A stretch of 64,000 bases of DNA, taken from assembly GCF_036227205.1 (NCBI RefSeq), contig NZ_CP109442.1, positions 930,001-994,000 on the forward strand. The letters are read 5' to 3'. Made by a program: the position numbers and the translations under genes. The notes beneath the pieces were generated by a model that was not told the DNA's origin, did no database searches, and saw only the letters and a program-made list of their open reading frames with translations. Below, in pieces: positions 34,662 to 41,975 of this stretch; the first letter of the stretch is position 1, and each line of letters begins with the position of its first letter. The stretch comes from Amycolatopsis sp. NBC_01480. GTDB lineage: Bacteria > Actinomycetota > Actinomycetes > Mycobacteriales > Pseudonocardiaceae.

Positions 34662-35432
34662 ATGGTCAACAAGGACGAACAGGGCCCGTCGCTGTATCGG
34701 CGGATCGCCGACGAGCTCAAGGCCGAGATCAGCGCGGGCACGTACGCGCCGGGCGACGCGCTGCCGTCGGAGAGTGAGCTCGCGCAGCGCTACGACGCGT
34801 CCCGGGGCACGATCCGGCAGGCGTTCGCCGCGCTGCGGACCGACGGGATCATCTCCTCCCGGCGCGGCGCGCGGCGGCTGGTCCAAGGGGGACCGCGCCT
34901 GCAGGACTTCGCCGCGTTGCGCAGCTTCTCCCGCTGGGGCCGCGCGATCGGCGAGGAACCGAGCGGCCGCGTGGTCGAGCTGGCCCGCCGCGAAGCCACC
35001 GAAGACGAGCGTGAGCACCTGAACCTGCCCGAAGGGGCGTACGCCTACCACCTCACCCGCGTGCGCCTGCTCGACGGCCGGCCGGTGATGATCGAGCGCA
35101 CCGCCTACCCCGACCGGATCGGCGCGCTGGTCGCCGGGATGGACCTCGACCGCGAGTCCATCACCGAACGGCTCGAGGAGCTCGGCACGACCTTCGCCGA
35201 CGCGGAGCACACCATCGACGCCGTGCGGGCCACGGCCGTCGACGCCCGCCTGCTCGGCGTCCGGCCGGGCGCCCCGCTGCTGCGCGAGCGCCGCCGCACC
35301 ACCGATCCGGCCGGGGCCGCCCTGGAGTGGTCCGAGGACCGTTACCTCGGCGACCAGGTCGCGTTCACCGTGCGCAATTCGGCCGACCGCAACACCCTGT
35401 CGCGCTGGCACTCCGCGCCCGGCGCCGGCTGA
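34662..35432 (+). CDS. GntR/HutC-family regulator of the phosphonate genes
   Basis: A 256-residue regulator. The winged helix (PSLYRRIADELKAEISAGTY, then LPSESELAQRYDASRGTIRQ) is followed by a UTRA ligand domain (ARREATEDEREHLNLPEGAY and RERRRTTDPAG). UTRA regulators such as PhnF bind small phosphate- or amine-containing ligands. It lies directly upstream of the predicted TmpA/TmpB pair on the same strand, so a regulator that senses an aminophosphonate is a fair guess. Inverted repeats lie upstream of both this gene and the oxygenase. Confidence 0.85.
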   Translation: MVNKDEQGPSLYRRIADELKAEISAGTYAPGDALPSESELAQRYDASRGTIRQAFAALRTDGIISSRRGARRLVQGGPRLQDFAALRSFSRWGRAIGEEPSGRVVELARREATEDEREHLNLPEGAYAYHLTRVRLLDGRPVMIERTAYPDRIGALVAGMDLDRESITERLEELGTTFADAEHTIDAVRATAVDARLLGVRPGAPLLRERRRTTDPAGAALEWSEDRYLGDQVAFTVRNSADRNTLSRWHSAPGAG

Positions 35433-35437
35433 ACCGG

Positions 35438-35482
35438 TTGACGTCCACGGTAGCCTCAACATGTATAGCCAAGTTTAAACAT
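35438..35482 (+). promoter_or_regulatory. Promoter and candidate GntR operator of tmpAB
   Basis: TTGACG (35438-35443) is a good -35. Between 35461 and 35482 lies an imperfect palindrome with ATGTaTA and TtAaACAT outer arms. It is the lowest-GC stretch nearby and ends just before the GGAGG of the oxygenase gene. A GntR-type repressor bound here would block the promoter or the ribosome-binding site. Confidence 0.45.
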
Positions 35483-35495
35483 GGAGGGACACCCG

Positions 35496-36578
35496 ATGAC
35501 GACCACGACCACCGGCGACGACGTGCTGGTGTTCCCGCCGATCTGGCTCCGGGACAACTGCCCGTGCGAGCACTGCCGCGACCCGCGCAACGGCCAGAAG
35601 CTGTTCGGCATCACCGACCTCCCGGCCGACCTCACCGTTCGCGGCACCGAGGTCTCGGCGGACACGATCACCGTCACCTTCGGCCCCGACGGGCACCGCG
35701 GTCCCTTCTCCCGTGCCTGGCTGGACGCGCAGCTGTCCGCCTCGAGCGGGGACGGCCGCACCGAAGCCGGCAAACGGCTGTGGCAAGCCCAGGACCTCGA
35801 CGGCCGGCTGCCCGCCGCGGACTGGGCCGCCTACCGCGACGATCCGGCCGAGCGCGCGCGGGTCCTGAGTGCCGTGCGCGACCTCGGATTCGCCCTCCTG
35901 CACGGCACCCCGACCGAGGAGGAGACCGTGCTCGCCATCGCCCGGACGTTCGGCTATCCGCGCGAGACGAACTACGGCACGCTCTTCGACGTCCGCGTCG
36001 AACCCGATCCCAGCAACCTCGCGTTCACCGGCATGCGCATCGCGCCCCACACCGACAACCCCTACCGCGACCCGGTGCCGACGCTGCAGCTCCTGCACTG
36101 CCTGGCCAACGCCGCCGACGGCGGCGACTCCGGCCTCGTCGACGGGTTCACCGCCGCTTCCCTGCTGCGGGCCGAAGACGAGGAGGCCTTCCGGATCCTC
36201 AGCACGACCCTGGTGCCGTTCGCCTGGTACGACGCGGGCACCAGCCTCCGCGCGGACCGCCCGCTGATCGACGTCGACCCCGAAGGCCACCTGCGCGAGG
36301 TCCGCTTCAACAACCGCTCCATGCAGGCCCTGCGCCTGGACCCGGCCGCCACCACCGCGTTCTACGCCGCGTACCGGCGCTTCGCCGAGATCATCGCCCG
36401 CCCCGAGCTGCTGCTGACTTTCCGGCTCGACCCCGGCGACTGCGTCATCTTCGACAACACCCGGCTGCTGCACGCCCGCACCGCGTTCGCCGAATCCGGC
36501 GCCCGGCACCTGCAAGGCTGCTACGCCGATCTCGACGCGCTCACCAGCACCCTGCGCACCCTGGAGGGGACCGCGTGA
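35496..36578 (+). CDS. tmpA: GBBH-like Fe(II)/2-oxoglutarate oxygenase, probable TmpA
   Basis: A 360-residue oxygenase with an N-terminal zinc domain (WLRDNCPCEHC) as in gamma-butyrobetaine hydroxylase, then a TauD-type jelly roll. Iron ligands are His and Asp in APHTDNPY and the distal His in LLHARTAF, with the 2-oxoglutarate Arg nearby. The downstream HD gene overlaps by four bases (GTGA). A GBBH-like oxygenase coupled to an HD oxygenase is the layout of TmpA/TmpB, where TmpA hydroxylates 2-trimethylaminoethylphosphonate at C1. The ATG at 35496 has GGAGG eight bases upstream. Carnitine synthesis is the alternative, but it would not need an HD partner. Confidence 0.78.
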   Translation: MTTTTTGDDVLVFPPIWLRDNCPCEHCRDPRNGQKLFGITDLPADLTVRGTEVSADTITVTFGPDGHRGPFSRAWLDAQLSASSGDGRTEAGKRLWQAQDLDGRLPAADWAAYRDDPAERARVLSAVRDLGFALLHGTPTEEETVLAIARTFGYPRETNYGTLFDVRVEPDPSNLAFTGMRIAPHTDNPYRDPVPTLQLLHCLANAADGGDSGLVDGFTAASLLRAEDEEAFRILSTTLVPFAWYDAGTSLRADRPLIDVDPEGHLREVRFNNRSMQALRLDPAATTAFYAAYRRFAEIIARPELLLTFRLDPGDCVIFDNTRLLHARTAFAESGARHLQGCYADLDALTSTLRTLEGTA

Positions 36579-37132
36579 CCACGACGAACCCCGTCGACCG
36601 GATCGCCGCCCTTTTCGCCGGCCCCGGTGCCGAGGACTACCTCGGCGAAGCCGTCACCCAGGCCGAGCACATGCTGCAGGCCGGCGCGCTCGCCGAGCTG
36701 GCCGGAGCCCCGGACACCCTGGTCGCCGCGGCCCTGCTGCACGACGTCGGCCACTTCCACGGCGCCGTCACCGGCCGTGACCTGATGGCCGGCACGGACA
36801 ACCGGCACAGCCACAGCGGTTCCAGCTGGCTCGGCCGGTGGTTCGGCCCCGCGGTCACCGAGCCCGTCCGCCTGCACGTCGCCGCCAAGCGTTATCTCTG
36901 TGCCGTGGAACCGGATTACTACGCCAAGCTCTCGCCCGCCTCGGTCTACACCCTCGAGGTCCAGGGCGGTCCGATGACACCGGACGAGGTCCGCGAGTTC
37001 GAGGCCGAGCCGCATTACCTCGACGCCGTCGCCCTGCGCCGCTGGGACGACGAAGCCAAGGACCCTGAAATGGACACTCCCGGTTTTGAGCACTTCCGGC
37101 CACTCCTGGACCGGCTCGTCAAAACGGCCTAG
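36575..37132 (+). CDS. tmpB: HD-domain mixed-valent diiron oxygenase, probable TmpB
   Basis: A 185-residue HD protein of the type found in phosphonate-degradation operons. Likely metal and substrate residues follow the PhnZ order and spacing: Tyr22, Glu25, His32, His56-Asp57 in LLHDVGH, His78, His101 and Lys105 in LHVAAKRY, and a late Asp in RWDDEAKD. PhnZ and TmpB cleave the C-P bond of a 1-hydroxyphosphonate with O2; TmpB yields glycine betaine and phosphate. The GTG start overlaps the oxygenase stop. Its TAG stop lies in a CTAG that also gives the stop of the convergent NACHT gene. Confidence 0.78.
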   Translation: MTTTNPVDRIAALFAGPGAEDYLGEAVTQAEHMLQAGALAELAGAPDTLVAAALLHDVGHFHGAVTGRDLMAGTDNRHSHSGSSWLGRWFGPAVTEPVRLHVAAKRYLCAVEPDYYAKLSPASVYTLEVQGGPMTPDEVREFEAEPHYLDAVALRRWDDEAKDPEMDTPGFEHFRPLLDRLVKTA

Positions 37133-40100
37133 GTACGCAGCTTCGCGGCGAGGTCATCGCCGACCGTTTTCGCCGCGAACTGGACGTCGCGGTCGTCCAC
37201 GCCGCGGAGTTCGAGGGCGTGGAGCCGGTCGGCCAGCGGGCGCAGCCGGGCCAGGTCGGCGAGGGGGTACGGGTCGTGCAGGACGAGGTGGCGCAGTTCG
37301 GGCAGCTCGGAAAGGGCCGCGACGTCCTCGGTCTTCAGCACACCGTTGACGGTCACCTTTTCCAGTAACGGCAACCGTTCGATGCCCAACAGCGACCGGT
37401 CCTCCGCGCGGTTGTGAATCGCCAGCTCGGTCAGGGCCAGCTCCGACGGAATCGGGTGCAGGCCGTCGGAGAGCGCGGGATGCCGGAGCGACAGGGAGCG
37501 CAACGGAGTGCCGGCCAGGGTGTCGAGGGCAGGGTACGCCTGCACCGTCTTGCCGATCGTGAGCAGGCGGAGCTTTTCGACCGAGGAACCGTCCAATCCG
37601 GACAGATCCCGCAGCCGGCTGTACGCGGAGATGGTCAGCACCCGCAACGCGGCGCAGTCCGCCAGCGGGCTCAGGTCCCGGACCACCTCGTTGGACGCGA
37701 TCTCCAGCCGCCGCAGCTTCGGCACGGCGGCCAGCGGGCGCAGGCCGTCGCGGTCGCTGACCAGCGCGATGTCGCCGATCAGCTTCACCGCGCGCAGTGT
37801 GGTCAGATGCCGCAGCGGATTCAGCATGCCCCACCGGTGCACGTTCAGCACCCGGTCGCCGAAGTCCACTCTGGACAGCAGCTCGGCGGCGTAGGCGTCG
37901 GAGAACTCGAACGCCCGCCAGCCGCGCAGCAGCTCATCGACCACAGTGGACTGGTGCATCGCGGTGAACGGCCGGATCTTCTGCCAGGCCTCCTCGCCGC
38001 CCACCAGCGCGAGGGTCCGCAGCACCGCGGCGGCCACCGTGTCCCGGTTCGGCCCGGTCAGCTCGTCCGGCCCCGGCAGCAGGCCGACGACGAACCGGCC
38101 GGCCTTCGCCAGCATTTCCGCCTGTTGCACGTCTACCGGCGGCACGAGCTGCCGCGCCGCCTCCTCCACCTCGACGCGCCGGCTGTGCGGGTCCACCACG
38201 TCGGCGTACTCCAGGCAGGCGGCGGCGACCAGCTTCAGCCGATCGGCGACGGCCTGGTCGGTGCTGCGCTTGGCGCGCCGCAGGAGGCTGTCGAGCAGCT
38301 CGGCGACCTCGCCCTCCCGGGCCCGCGCCGCGGCCATGAAAACGACCTCGTACCAGGAGTCCTCGTGCGCGTGGCCGGCCAGCTCGTCGAGTTCGCCCCG
38401 CTTCACGATGTCGGCGGCGGCCAGGTAGTCGCGGAACGTGCGGTGCACGAACTGGATCTGGTGATCGGCCGCGCTCTCCCGCAGCACGGACCGTTCCAGC
38501 AGGTGCTGGAGCAGCGGTTCGGAGGGAAGGTCTTGCGCGCGCAGGCCGGCCTTCGCTTCGTCCAGCCGACCGAGTGCTTCCGGCCGGGGCACCAGCAATT
38601 CGTTGCGCCGCACCATCGGCGAGGCGAACCGTTCCAGCAGGATCTGCTTTTCCGCCTTGACCAGATCGAGGCTGTCGACGACGGTCATGCCGCGGTGCGC
38701 CGTGTCGTCCCAGCGCGTGAGCAACAGGTCGAGCGCCTGGTCGAGCAGCTCACGGCGGGTCCGGGGCAGGTACTGGTCCTCGCGGTAGAGGGCGCACATC
38801 AGCCCGGCCATCAGCGGGCTGGACACCAGGCCGCGCAGGTTCGGGCGGGTGTCCAGCTCCGTGCGCAGCCGCTCCGGGTAGGTCTTCAGCAGTTCCTGCT
38901 GCTGGGCGCTGGGTTCCTGGTCGGTCGCGGCGGCGAACCAGCGTTCGATGACCCGGCCGAGGCCGAGGCGGCTGAGTTCGGGCAGCTCGAAGCGTTCCAG
39001 GCCGATCTCGGTGTCGGTGTCGACGAACCACCGATCCTCCACAGCGGACGGTCGGGTGGTCACGACGTAACGCGCGTTCGGGCAAGTGCGCACGAGCGTT
39101 TCGACCCAGGTTCGGGTCCTCGCGCGCCGTTCCGCCACGAGCTCGTCGAGCCCGTCGACCAGGAGCATGGCCCGGCCGGACGCGAACAGCTCGGTGACCC
39201 AGCCCTTCGGCTTCTCCTCGGCGAGCGTGGGCGCGACGGCGGCCAGCAGCTGCTCCGGGTCCTCCGGCAGGTCGGTCCCGGCGAAGCGGCGCAACAGGAT
39301 CGGGAAGGGCACGACCCCGCGCCACGGGCCCTCCTCGGCGTGGCGGCGGGCGACGTCGTTGGCCAGCCAGGCCAGGAACGTCGTCTTGCCGGCGCCCGCA
39401 CCGCCGAGCAGCAGCACCCGGCGCGCGTCGGCGATGGCGTTGGCGGAGTCCGTGCCCGCGCCGGTCAGCTCCGGGGTGGGGGTCGCCGCCTGCCGCCGCG
39501 TGACCGGCGGGACGACGTAGTACTTGTCGAAGGAATAGTCGGTCGGCCCGCGCCGCCGGGCGACCCGGAACAGTTCGAAACCGGCGTTGTCCTCGCGGAT
39601 GAAATCGACGTAGCGTTCTTCGAAATTGCGGTCCGGAATGGGGTCTTCGTCGGACACCCGGTCCGGATAGGAATCGTCCGGGCGGCTGATCCACGCGTCG
39701 CTACGGGTTTCCTTGTTCTCCACGCGAACCCGGCGGTACGACTTCGGCCGGGCGGCCGCGTTGTGCTGGACCACCTCGTCGTAGAACCAGGTCGACACCG
39801 CGAGCGCCACCACTCCGGCCGACTTGTCCAGCGCCCCGCGCAACGGCGCCGAGTTCACCAGCCGGAACGCCAGGTTGATCGCGGTCCCGGTGTAACCGTG
39901 ACTGTCCGCGGCCACCTCCCCGGCATGCAGCGCGACGCGCAACTGGACCCGCTCGCGCTCCGGCAACCCGGCATTACGCTCGGCAAGGGCGCGCGCCAGC
40001 TCGTCCGGCAGCGCCGCGGCGAGCGGATTCTTGGGCAGCTGCCCGGGAATCAGCACCAGCACCCCGTCGCCCCGATCCTCGTGCGGGCACTTCTCCCAGG

Positions 40101-40260
40101 GCACCCCGGACCGCTCGAACGCCGTTTCGAGCGCCAGGTAAACCCGCTCCCGCGCCTCGATCTGCGCCGGCCGCGTCGTAAACCGGCTGAACTCCTTGAC
40201 ATCGACTACGAAAATCGCGTAATGCCCGTCAGCCGGCCCGGTTCTGGTCACGAATTCCAA
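37129..40260 (-). CDS. Cyclase-NACHT-LRR protein (bacterial NLR)
   Basis: A 1043-residue modular protein. Residues 10-190 form a class III nucleotidyl-cyclase-like domain that keeps both metal Asps (Asp20 in VVDVKEFS, Asp65 in EDRGDGVLV) and the transition-state pair Asn129 and Arg133 (AINLAFRL), so it may be active. A linker follows. The NACHT ATPase has Walker A GGAGAGKT at 286-293, Walker B MLLVDGLDEL at 365-374 and a VVTTRPS sensor segment near 399-405. A helical winged region (FVHRTFRDYLAAADI) links to leucine-rich repeats over about residues 800-1030. This three-part plan (effector, switch, sensor) is that of NLR immune proteins. NACHT proteins of this type defend bacteria against phages. 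Its exact role, and whether it makes a cyclic nucleotide, are inference. The gene stands alone after a palindromic repeat. Confidence 0.85.
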   Translation of the reverse strand: MEFVTRTGPADGHYAIFVVDVKEFSRFTTRPAQIEARERVYLALETAFERSGVPWEKCPHEDRGDGVLVLIPGQLPKNPLAAALPDELARALAERNAGLPERERVQLRVALHAGEVAADSHGYTGTAINLAFRLVNSAPLRGALDKSAGVVALAVSTWFYDEVVQHNAAARPKSYRRVRVENKETRSDAWISRPDDSYPDRVSDEDPIPDRNFEERYVDFIREDNAGFELFRVARRRGPTDYSFDKYYVVPPVTRRQAATPTPELTGAGTDSANAIADARRVLLLGGAGAGKTTFLAWLANDVARRHAEEGPWRGVVPFPILLRRFAGTDLPEDPEQLLAAVAPTLAEEKPKGWVTELFASGRAMLLVDGLDELVAERRARTRTWVETLVRTCPNARYVVTTRPSAVEDRWFVDTDTEIGLERFELPELSRLGLGRVIERWFAAATDQEPSAQQQELLKTYPERLRTELDTRPNLRGLVSSPLMAGLMCALYREDQYLPRTRRELLDQALDLLLTRWDDTAHRGMTVVDSLDLVKAEKQILLERFASPMVRRNELLVPRPEALGRLDEAKAGLRAQDLPSEPLLQHLLERSVLRESAADHQIQFVHRTFRDYLAAADIVKRGELDELAGHAHEDSWYEVVFMAAARAREGEVAELLDSLLRRAKRSTDQAVADRLKLVAAACLEYADVVDPHSRRVEVEEAARQLVPPVDVQQAEMLAKAGRFVVGLLPGPDELTGPNRDTVAAAVLRTLALVGGEEAWQKIRPFTAMHQSTVVDELLRGWRAFEFSDAYAAELLSRVDFGDRVLNVHRWGMLNPLRHLTTLRAVKLIGDIALVSDRDGLRPLAAVPKLRRLEIASNEVVRDLSPLADCAALRVLTISAYSRLRDLSGLDGSSVEKLRLLTIGKTVQAYPALDTLAGTPLRSLSLRHPALSDGLHPIPSELALTELAIHNRAEDRSLLGIERLPLLEKVTVNGVLKTEDVAALSELPELRHLVLHDPYPLADLARLRPLADRLHALELRGVDDRDVQFAAKTVGDDLAAKLRT

Positions 40261-40307
40261 GTTACACCGGCGGGTTGGGAGCGGTCCCGGTCCCCGCGCC
40301 CCAAGGA

Positions 40308-40353
40308 CTCGTGAGTGGCTGTGACGGTTCTAACCGTCATAAACACTCACGAG
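40308..40353. repeat. 46-bp palindromic repeat, copy 1
   Basis: Outer arms CTCGTGAGTG and CACTCACGAG (10 bp, perfect) flank an inner stem TGACGGTT/AACCGTCA with a two-base loop. The element lies ten bases after the stop of the deaminase gene and 47 bases before the start of the NACHT gene. A second copy of the same length and arms lies at 52208-52253. It probably ends transcription of the deaminase gene. Confidence 0.8.
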
Positions 40354-40363
40354 CCCTGCAGTG

Positions 40364-41371
40364 CTAGAACGCGCGCACGTGCTCATCAACCGCGGCAAGG
40401 TGGGCACGAACGTGTGCCGGTTCATCGAAGGACGCGCGGAAGCTGTTGCGCGCCAGGTCCGCGAGAGCAGCCCGATCCAAACCAAGCTCCGTCCGTACCG
40501 CCTCGTAGTTGTCATTGACGTACCCGCCGAAATAAGGCGGATCATCAGAGTTGACCGTCACCAGCAGACCGGCCTCCAGCATCGCGCGCAGCGGATGCTC
40601 AGCCATGGACGGGACCACGCGCAGCGCCACGTTCGACAGCGGGCACACGGTCAGCGGCACCCCCTCATCGCGCAGCCGAGCCAGCAGGGCCGGGTCGCCA
40701 GCAGCGGCGACGCCGTGGTCGATGCGGTCGGGGCGGCAGACGTCCAGGGCCTCGCGCACGTAGTCGGCCGGGCCGTCCTCGCCTGCGTGAATGGTGGTGC
40801 GGTGGCCGCGCGCCCGGGCGGCCTCGTAGTAGTCCGCGAACTTCGCGGGCGGATTGCCCCGCTCCGCCGCACCTAGCCCGATGCCCAGGATTCGCTCCCG
40901 CCACGGCTCGATCAGGTCCAGCACTCGCAAAGCGTCAGCCTGCGAACGGTGCCGCTGACAAGTGACGATCAGCGCACCGTCCACGCCGAGGTCGGCTCGC
41001 GCGTCGGCGATCGCGGACAGGACGCTGTCCAGCTGATCGGCGATCGGCACGCCCGCGTCGAGGAACGTCTGCACGCCCAGGAACATCTCGGCTCGGCGGA
41101 CGCCGTCGTGGGCCGCGCGGGTCAGGTAGGCGTGGGCGAGGTCGTAGAAGTCCTGGCCGGCGCGGAGCACCGAGGCGGACCGGAACAGCAGGGGCAGGAA
41201 GTGCTCCAAGCCGGTGAACGTGTACGCGGCGCGGGCCTCGTCGACGTCCGACCAGGGCAGTTCCACCCGGTTGCGCGCGGCGAGCGTGAACAGCAGCTCC
41301 GGTTCGAGCGTGCCCTCCAGGTGAACGTGCAGCTCGGCTTTGGGCAGCGTCGCGATGAACGCGTCGGTCAC
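40364..41371 (-). CDS. Adenosine/adenine deaminase
   Basis: A 335-residue zinc amidohydrolase-fold deaminase. It has HVHLEGTL (two metal His), HAGED (His and catalytic Glu), IDHG (His) and NSDDPPYFGGY (metal and catalytic Asp). The SDDPxYFGGY form is more common in adenine deaminases of the Aah1 type than in classical adenosine deaminases, so adenine is a serious alternative substrate. The GTG start has AAGGAG upstream. A 7-bp inverted repeat between it and the upstream TetR gene suggests control by that repressor. It lies next to a NACHT ATPase but is of ordinary length. Confidence 0.85.
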   Translation of the reverse strand: MTDAFIATLPKAELHVHLEGTLEPELLFTLAARNRVELPWSDVDEARAAYTFTGLEHFLPLLFRSASVLRAGQDFYDLAHAYLTRAAHDGVRRAEMFLGVQTFLDAGVPIADQLDSVLSAIADARADLGVDGALIVTCQRHRSQADALRVLDLIEPWRERILGIGLGAAERGNPPAKFADYYEAARARGHRTTIHAGEDGPADYVREALDVCRPDRIDHGVAAAGDPALLARLRDEGVPLTVCPLSNVALRVVPSMAEHPLRAMLEAGLLVTVNSDDPPYFGGYVNDNYEAVRTELGLDRAALADLARNSFRASFDEPAHVRAHLAAVDEHVRAF

Positions 41372-41387
41372 GGTGCGGCTCCTTCAA

Positions 41388-41409
41388 AAGTGAACTGGTC
41401 GATTCACTT
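41388..41409. promoter_or_regulatory. TetR-type operator before the deaminase gene
   Basis: A perfect 7-bp inverted repeat, AAGTGAA (41388-41394) and TTCACTT (41403-41409), has an eight-base centre. It lies 17 bases upstream of the deaminase start and just past the stop of the TetR gene, so it likely binds that protein. Confidence 0.6.
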
Positions 41410-41420
41410 CCTGCCGCACC

Positions 41421-41975
41421 CTACCCGAGCAGCCGGCCGATGGCGAGGGCGTGGACGGCGTCGACCCGCGATCGGGGCTCACCGCAAATGAGCTGCATCT
41501 GCAGCCCGCGCCACAACGCGACGACGGCGGCCGCGGTGCCGTCGGGATCCTCGATCTCCGGCCACGCCCGCAGCGCGCCGGCGACCACCGTGGCCCACCG
41601 GTCACGGACGTCACCCAGGAAGCCGGCGTAACGATCGGGCAGGTCGACGGCCATGCCGAAGCGCGCGAAGAACAACCGGAGATGCGGCAGGCGCTCGGCG
41701 ATCTCCCGCCACGCCGCCCCCAGCCGGTCCGCGGCGGTGCCCGGAGACCGGAGCAGCCCGTCGAGCCGATCGAGCAGGGCCGTGCCGCCGAGGATGTCGT
41801 CGACGGCCGCGGCGAGCAGTTCCTCCAGCGAACCGAAGTGGTACAGCAGCATGCGGTTGTTGGAGCCGACGCTCCGAGCCAGCTCGCTGAGCGACAGGCC
41901 GGTCACCCCCCGCTCGAGGATCACCTCGCGAGTCAGGGACAGCAGGCGCGCTCGTTCACCAGGACCACTCGCCAC
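41421..41975 (-). CDS. TetR-family regulator
   Basis: A 184-residue regulator with the N-terminal helix-turn-helix LSLTREVILERGVTGLSLSE and SVGSNNRMLLYHFGSLEEL. The C-terminal domain is typical of TetR proteins with bulky ligands. The GTG start lies inside the end of the upstream AraC gene (20-base overlap), so they may be co-transcribed. The deaminase gene follows after 50 bases on the same strand with an operator-like palindrome between, making the deaminase its probable target; a purine ligand is possible. Confidence 0.85.
   Translation of the reverse strand: MASGPGERARLLSLTREVILERGVTGLSLSELARSVGSNNRMLLYHFGSLEELLAAAVDDILGGTALLDRLDGLLRSPGTAADRLGAAWREIAERLPHLRLFFARFGMAVDLPDRYAGFLGDVRDRWATVVAGALRAWPEIEDPDGTAAAVVALWRGLQMQLICGEPRSRVDAVHALAIGRLLG

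Noticed and set aside
37129..37132. A shared CTAG stop for two convergent genes as a functional element
   Set aside because: CTAG is its own reverse complement, so a four-base overlap of two TAG stops can arise by chance. It is noted only as a curiosity.
37129..41371. A RADAR defence system
   Set aside because: The deaminase is of normal size with classical motifs, has its own operator and is separated from the ATPase by a terminator-like repeat. The ATPase is NACHT-LRR, not RdrA-like.
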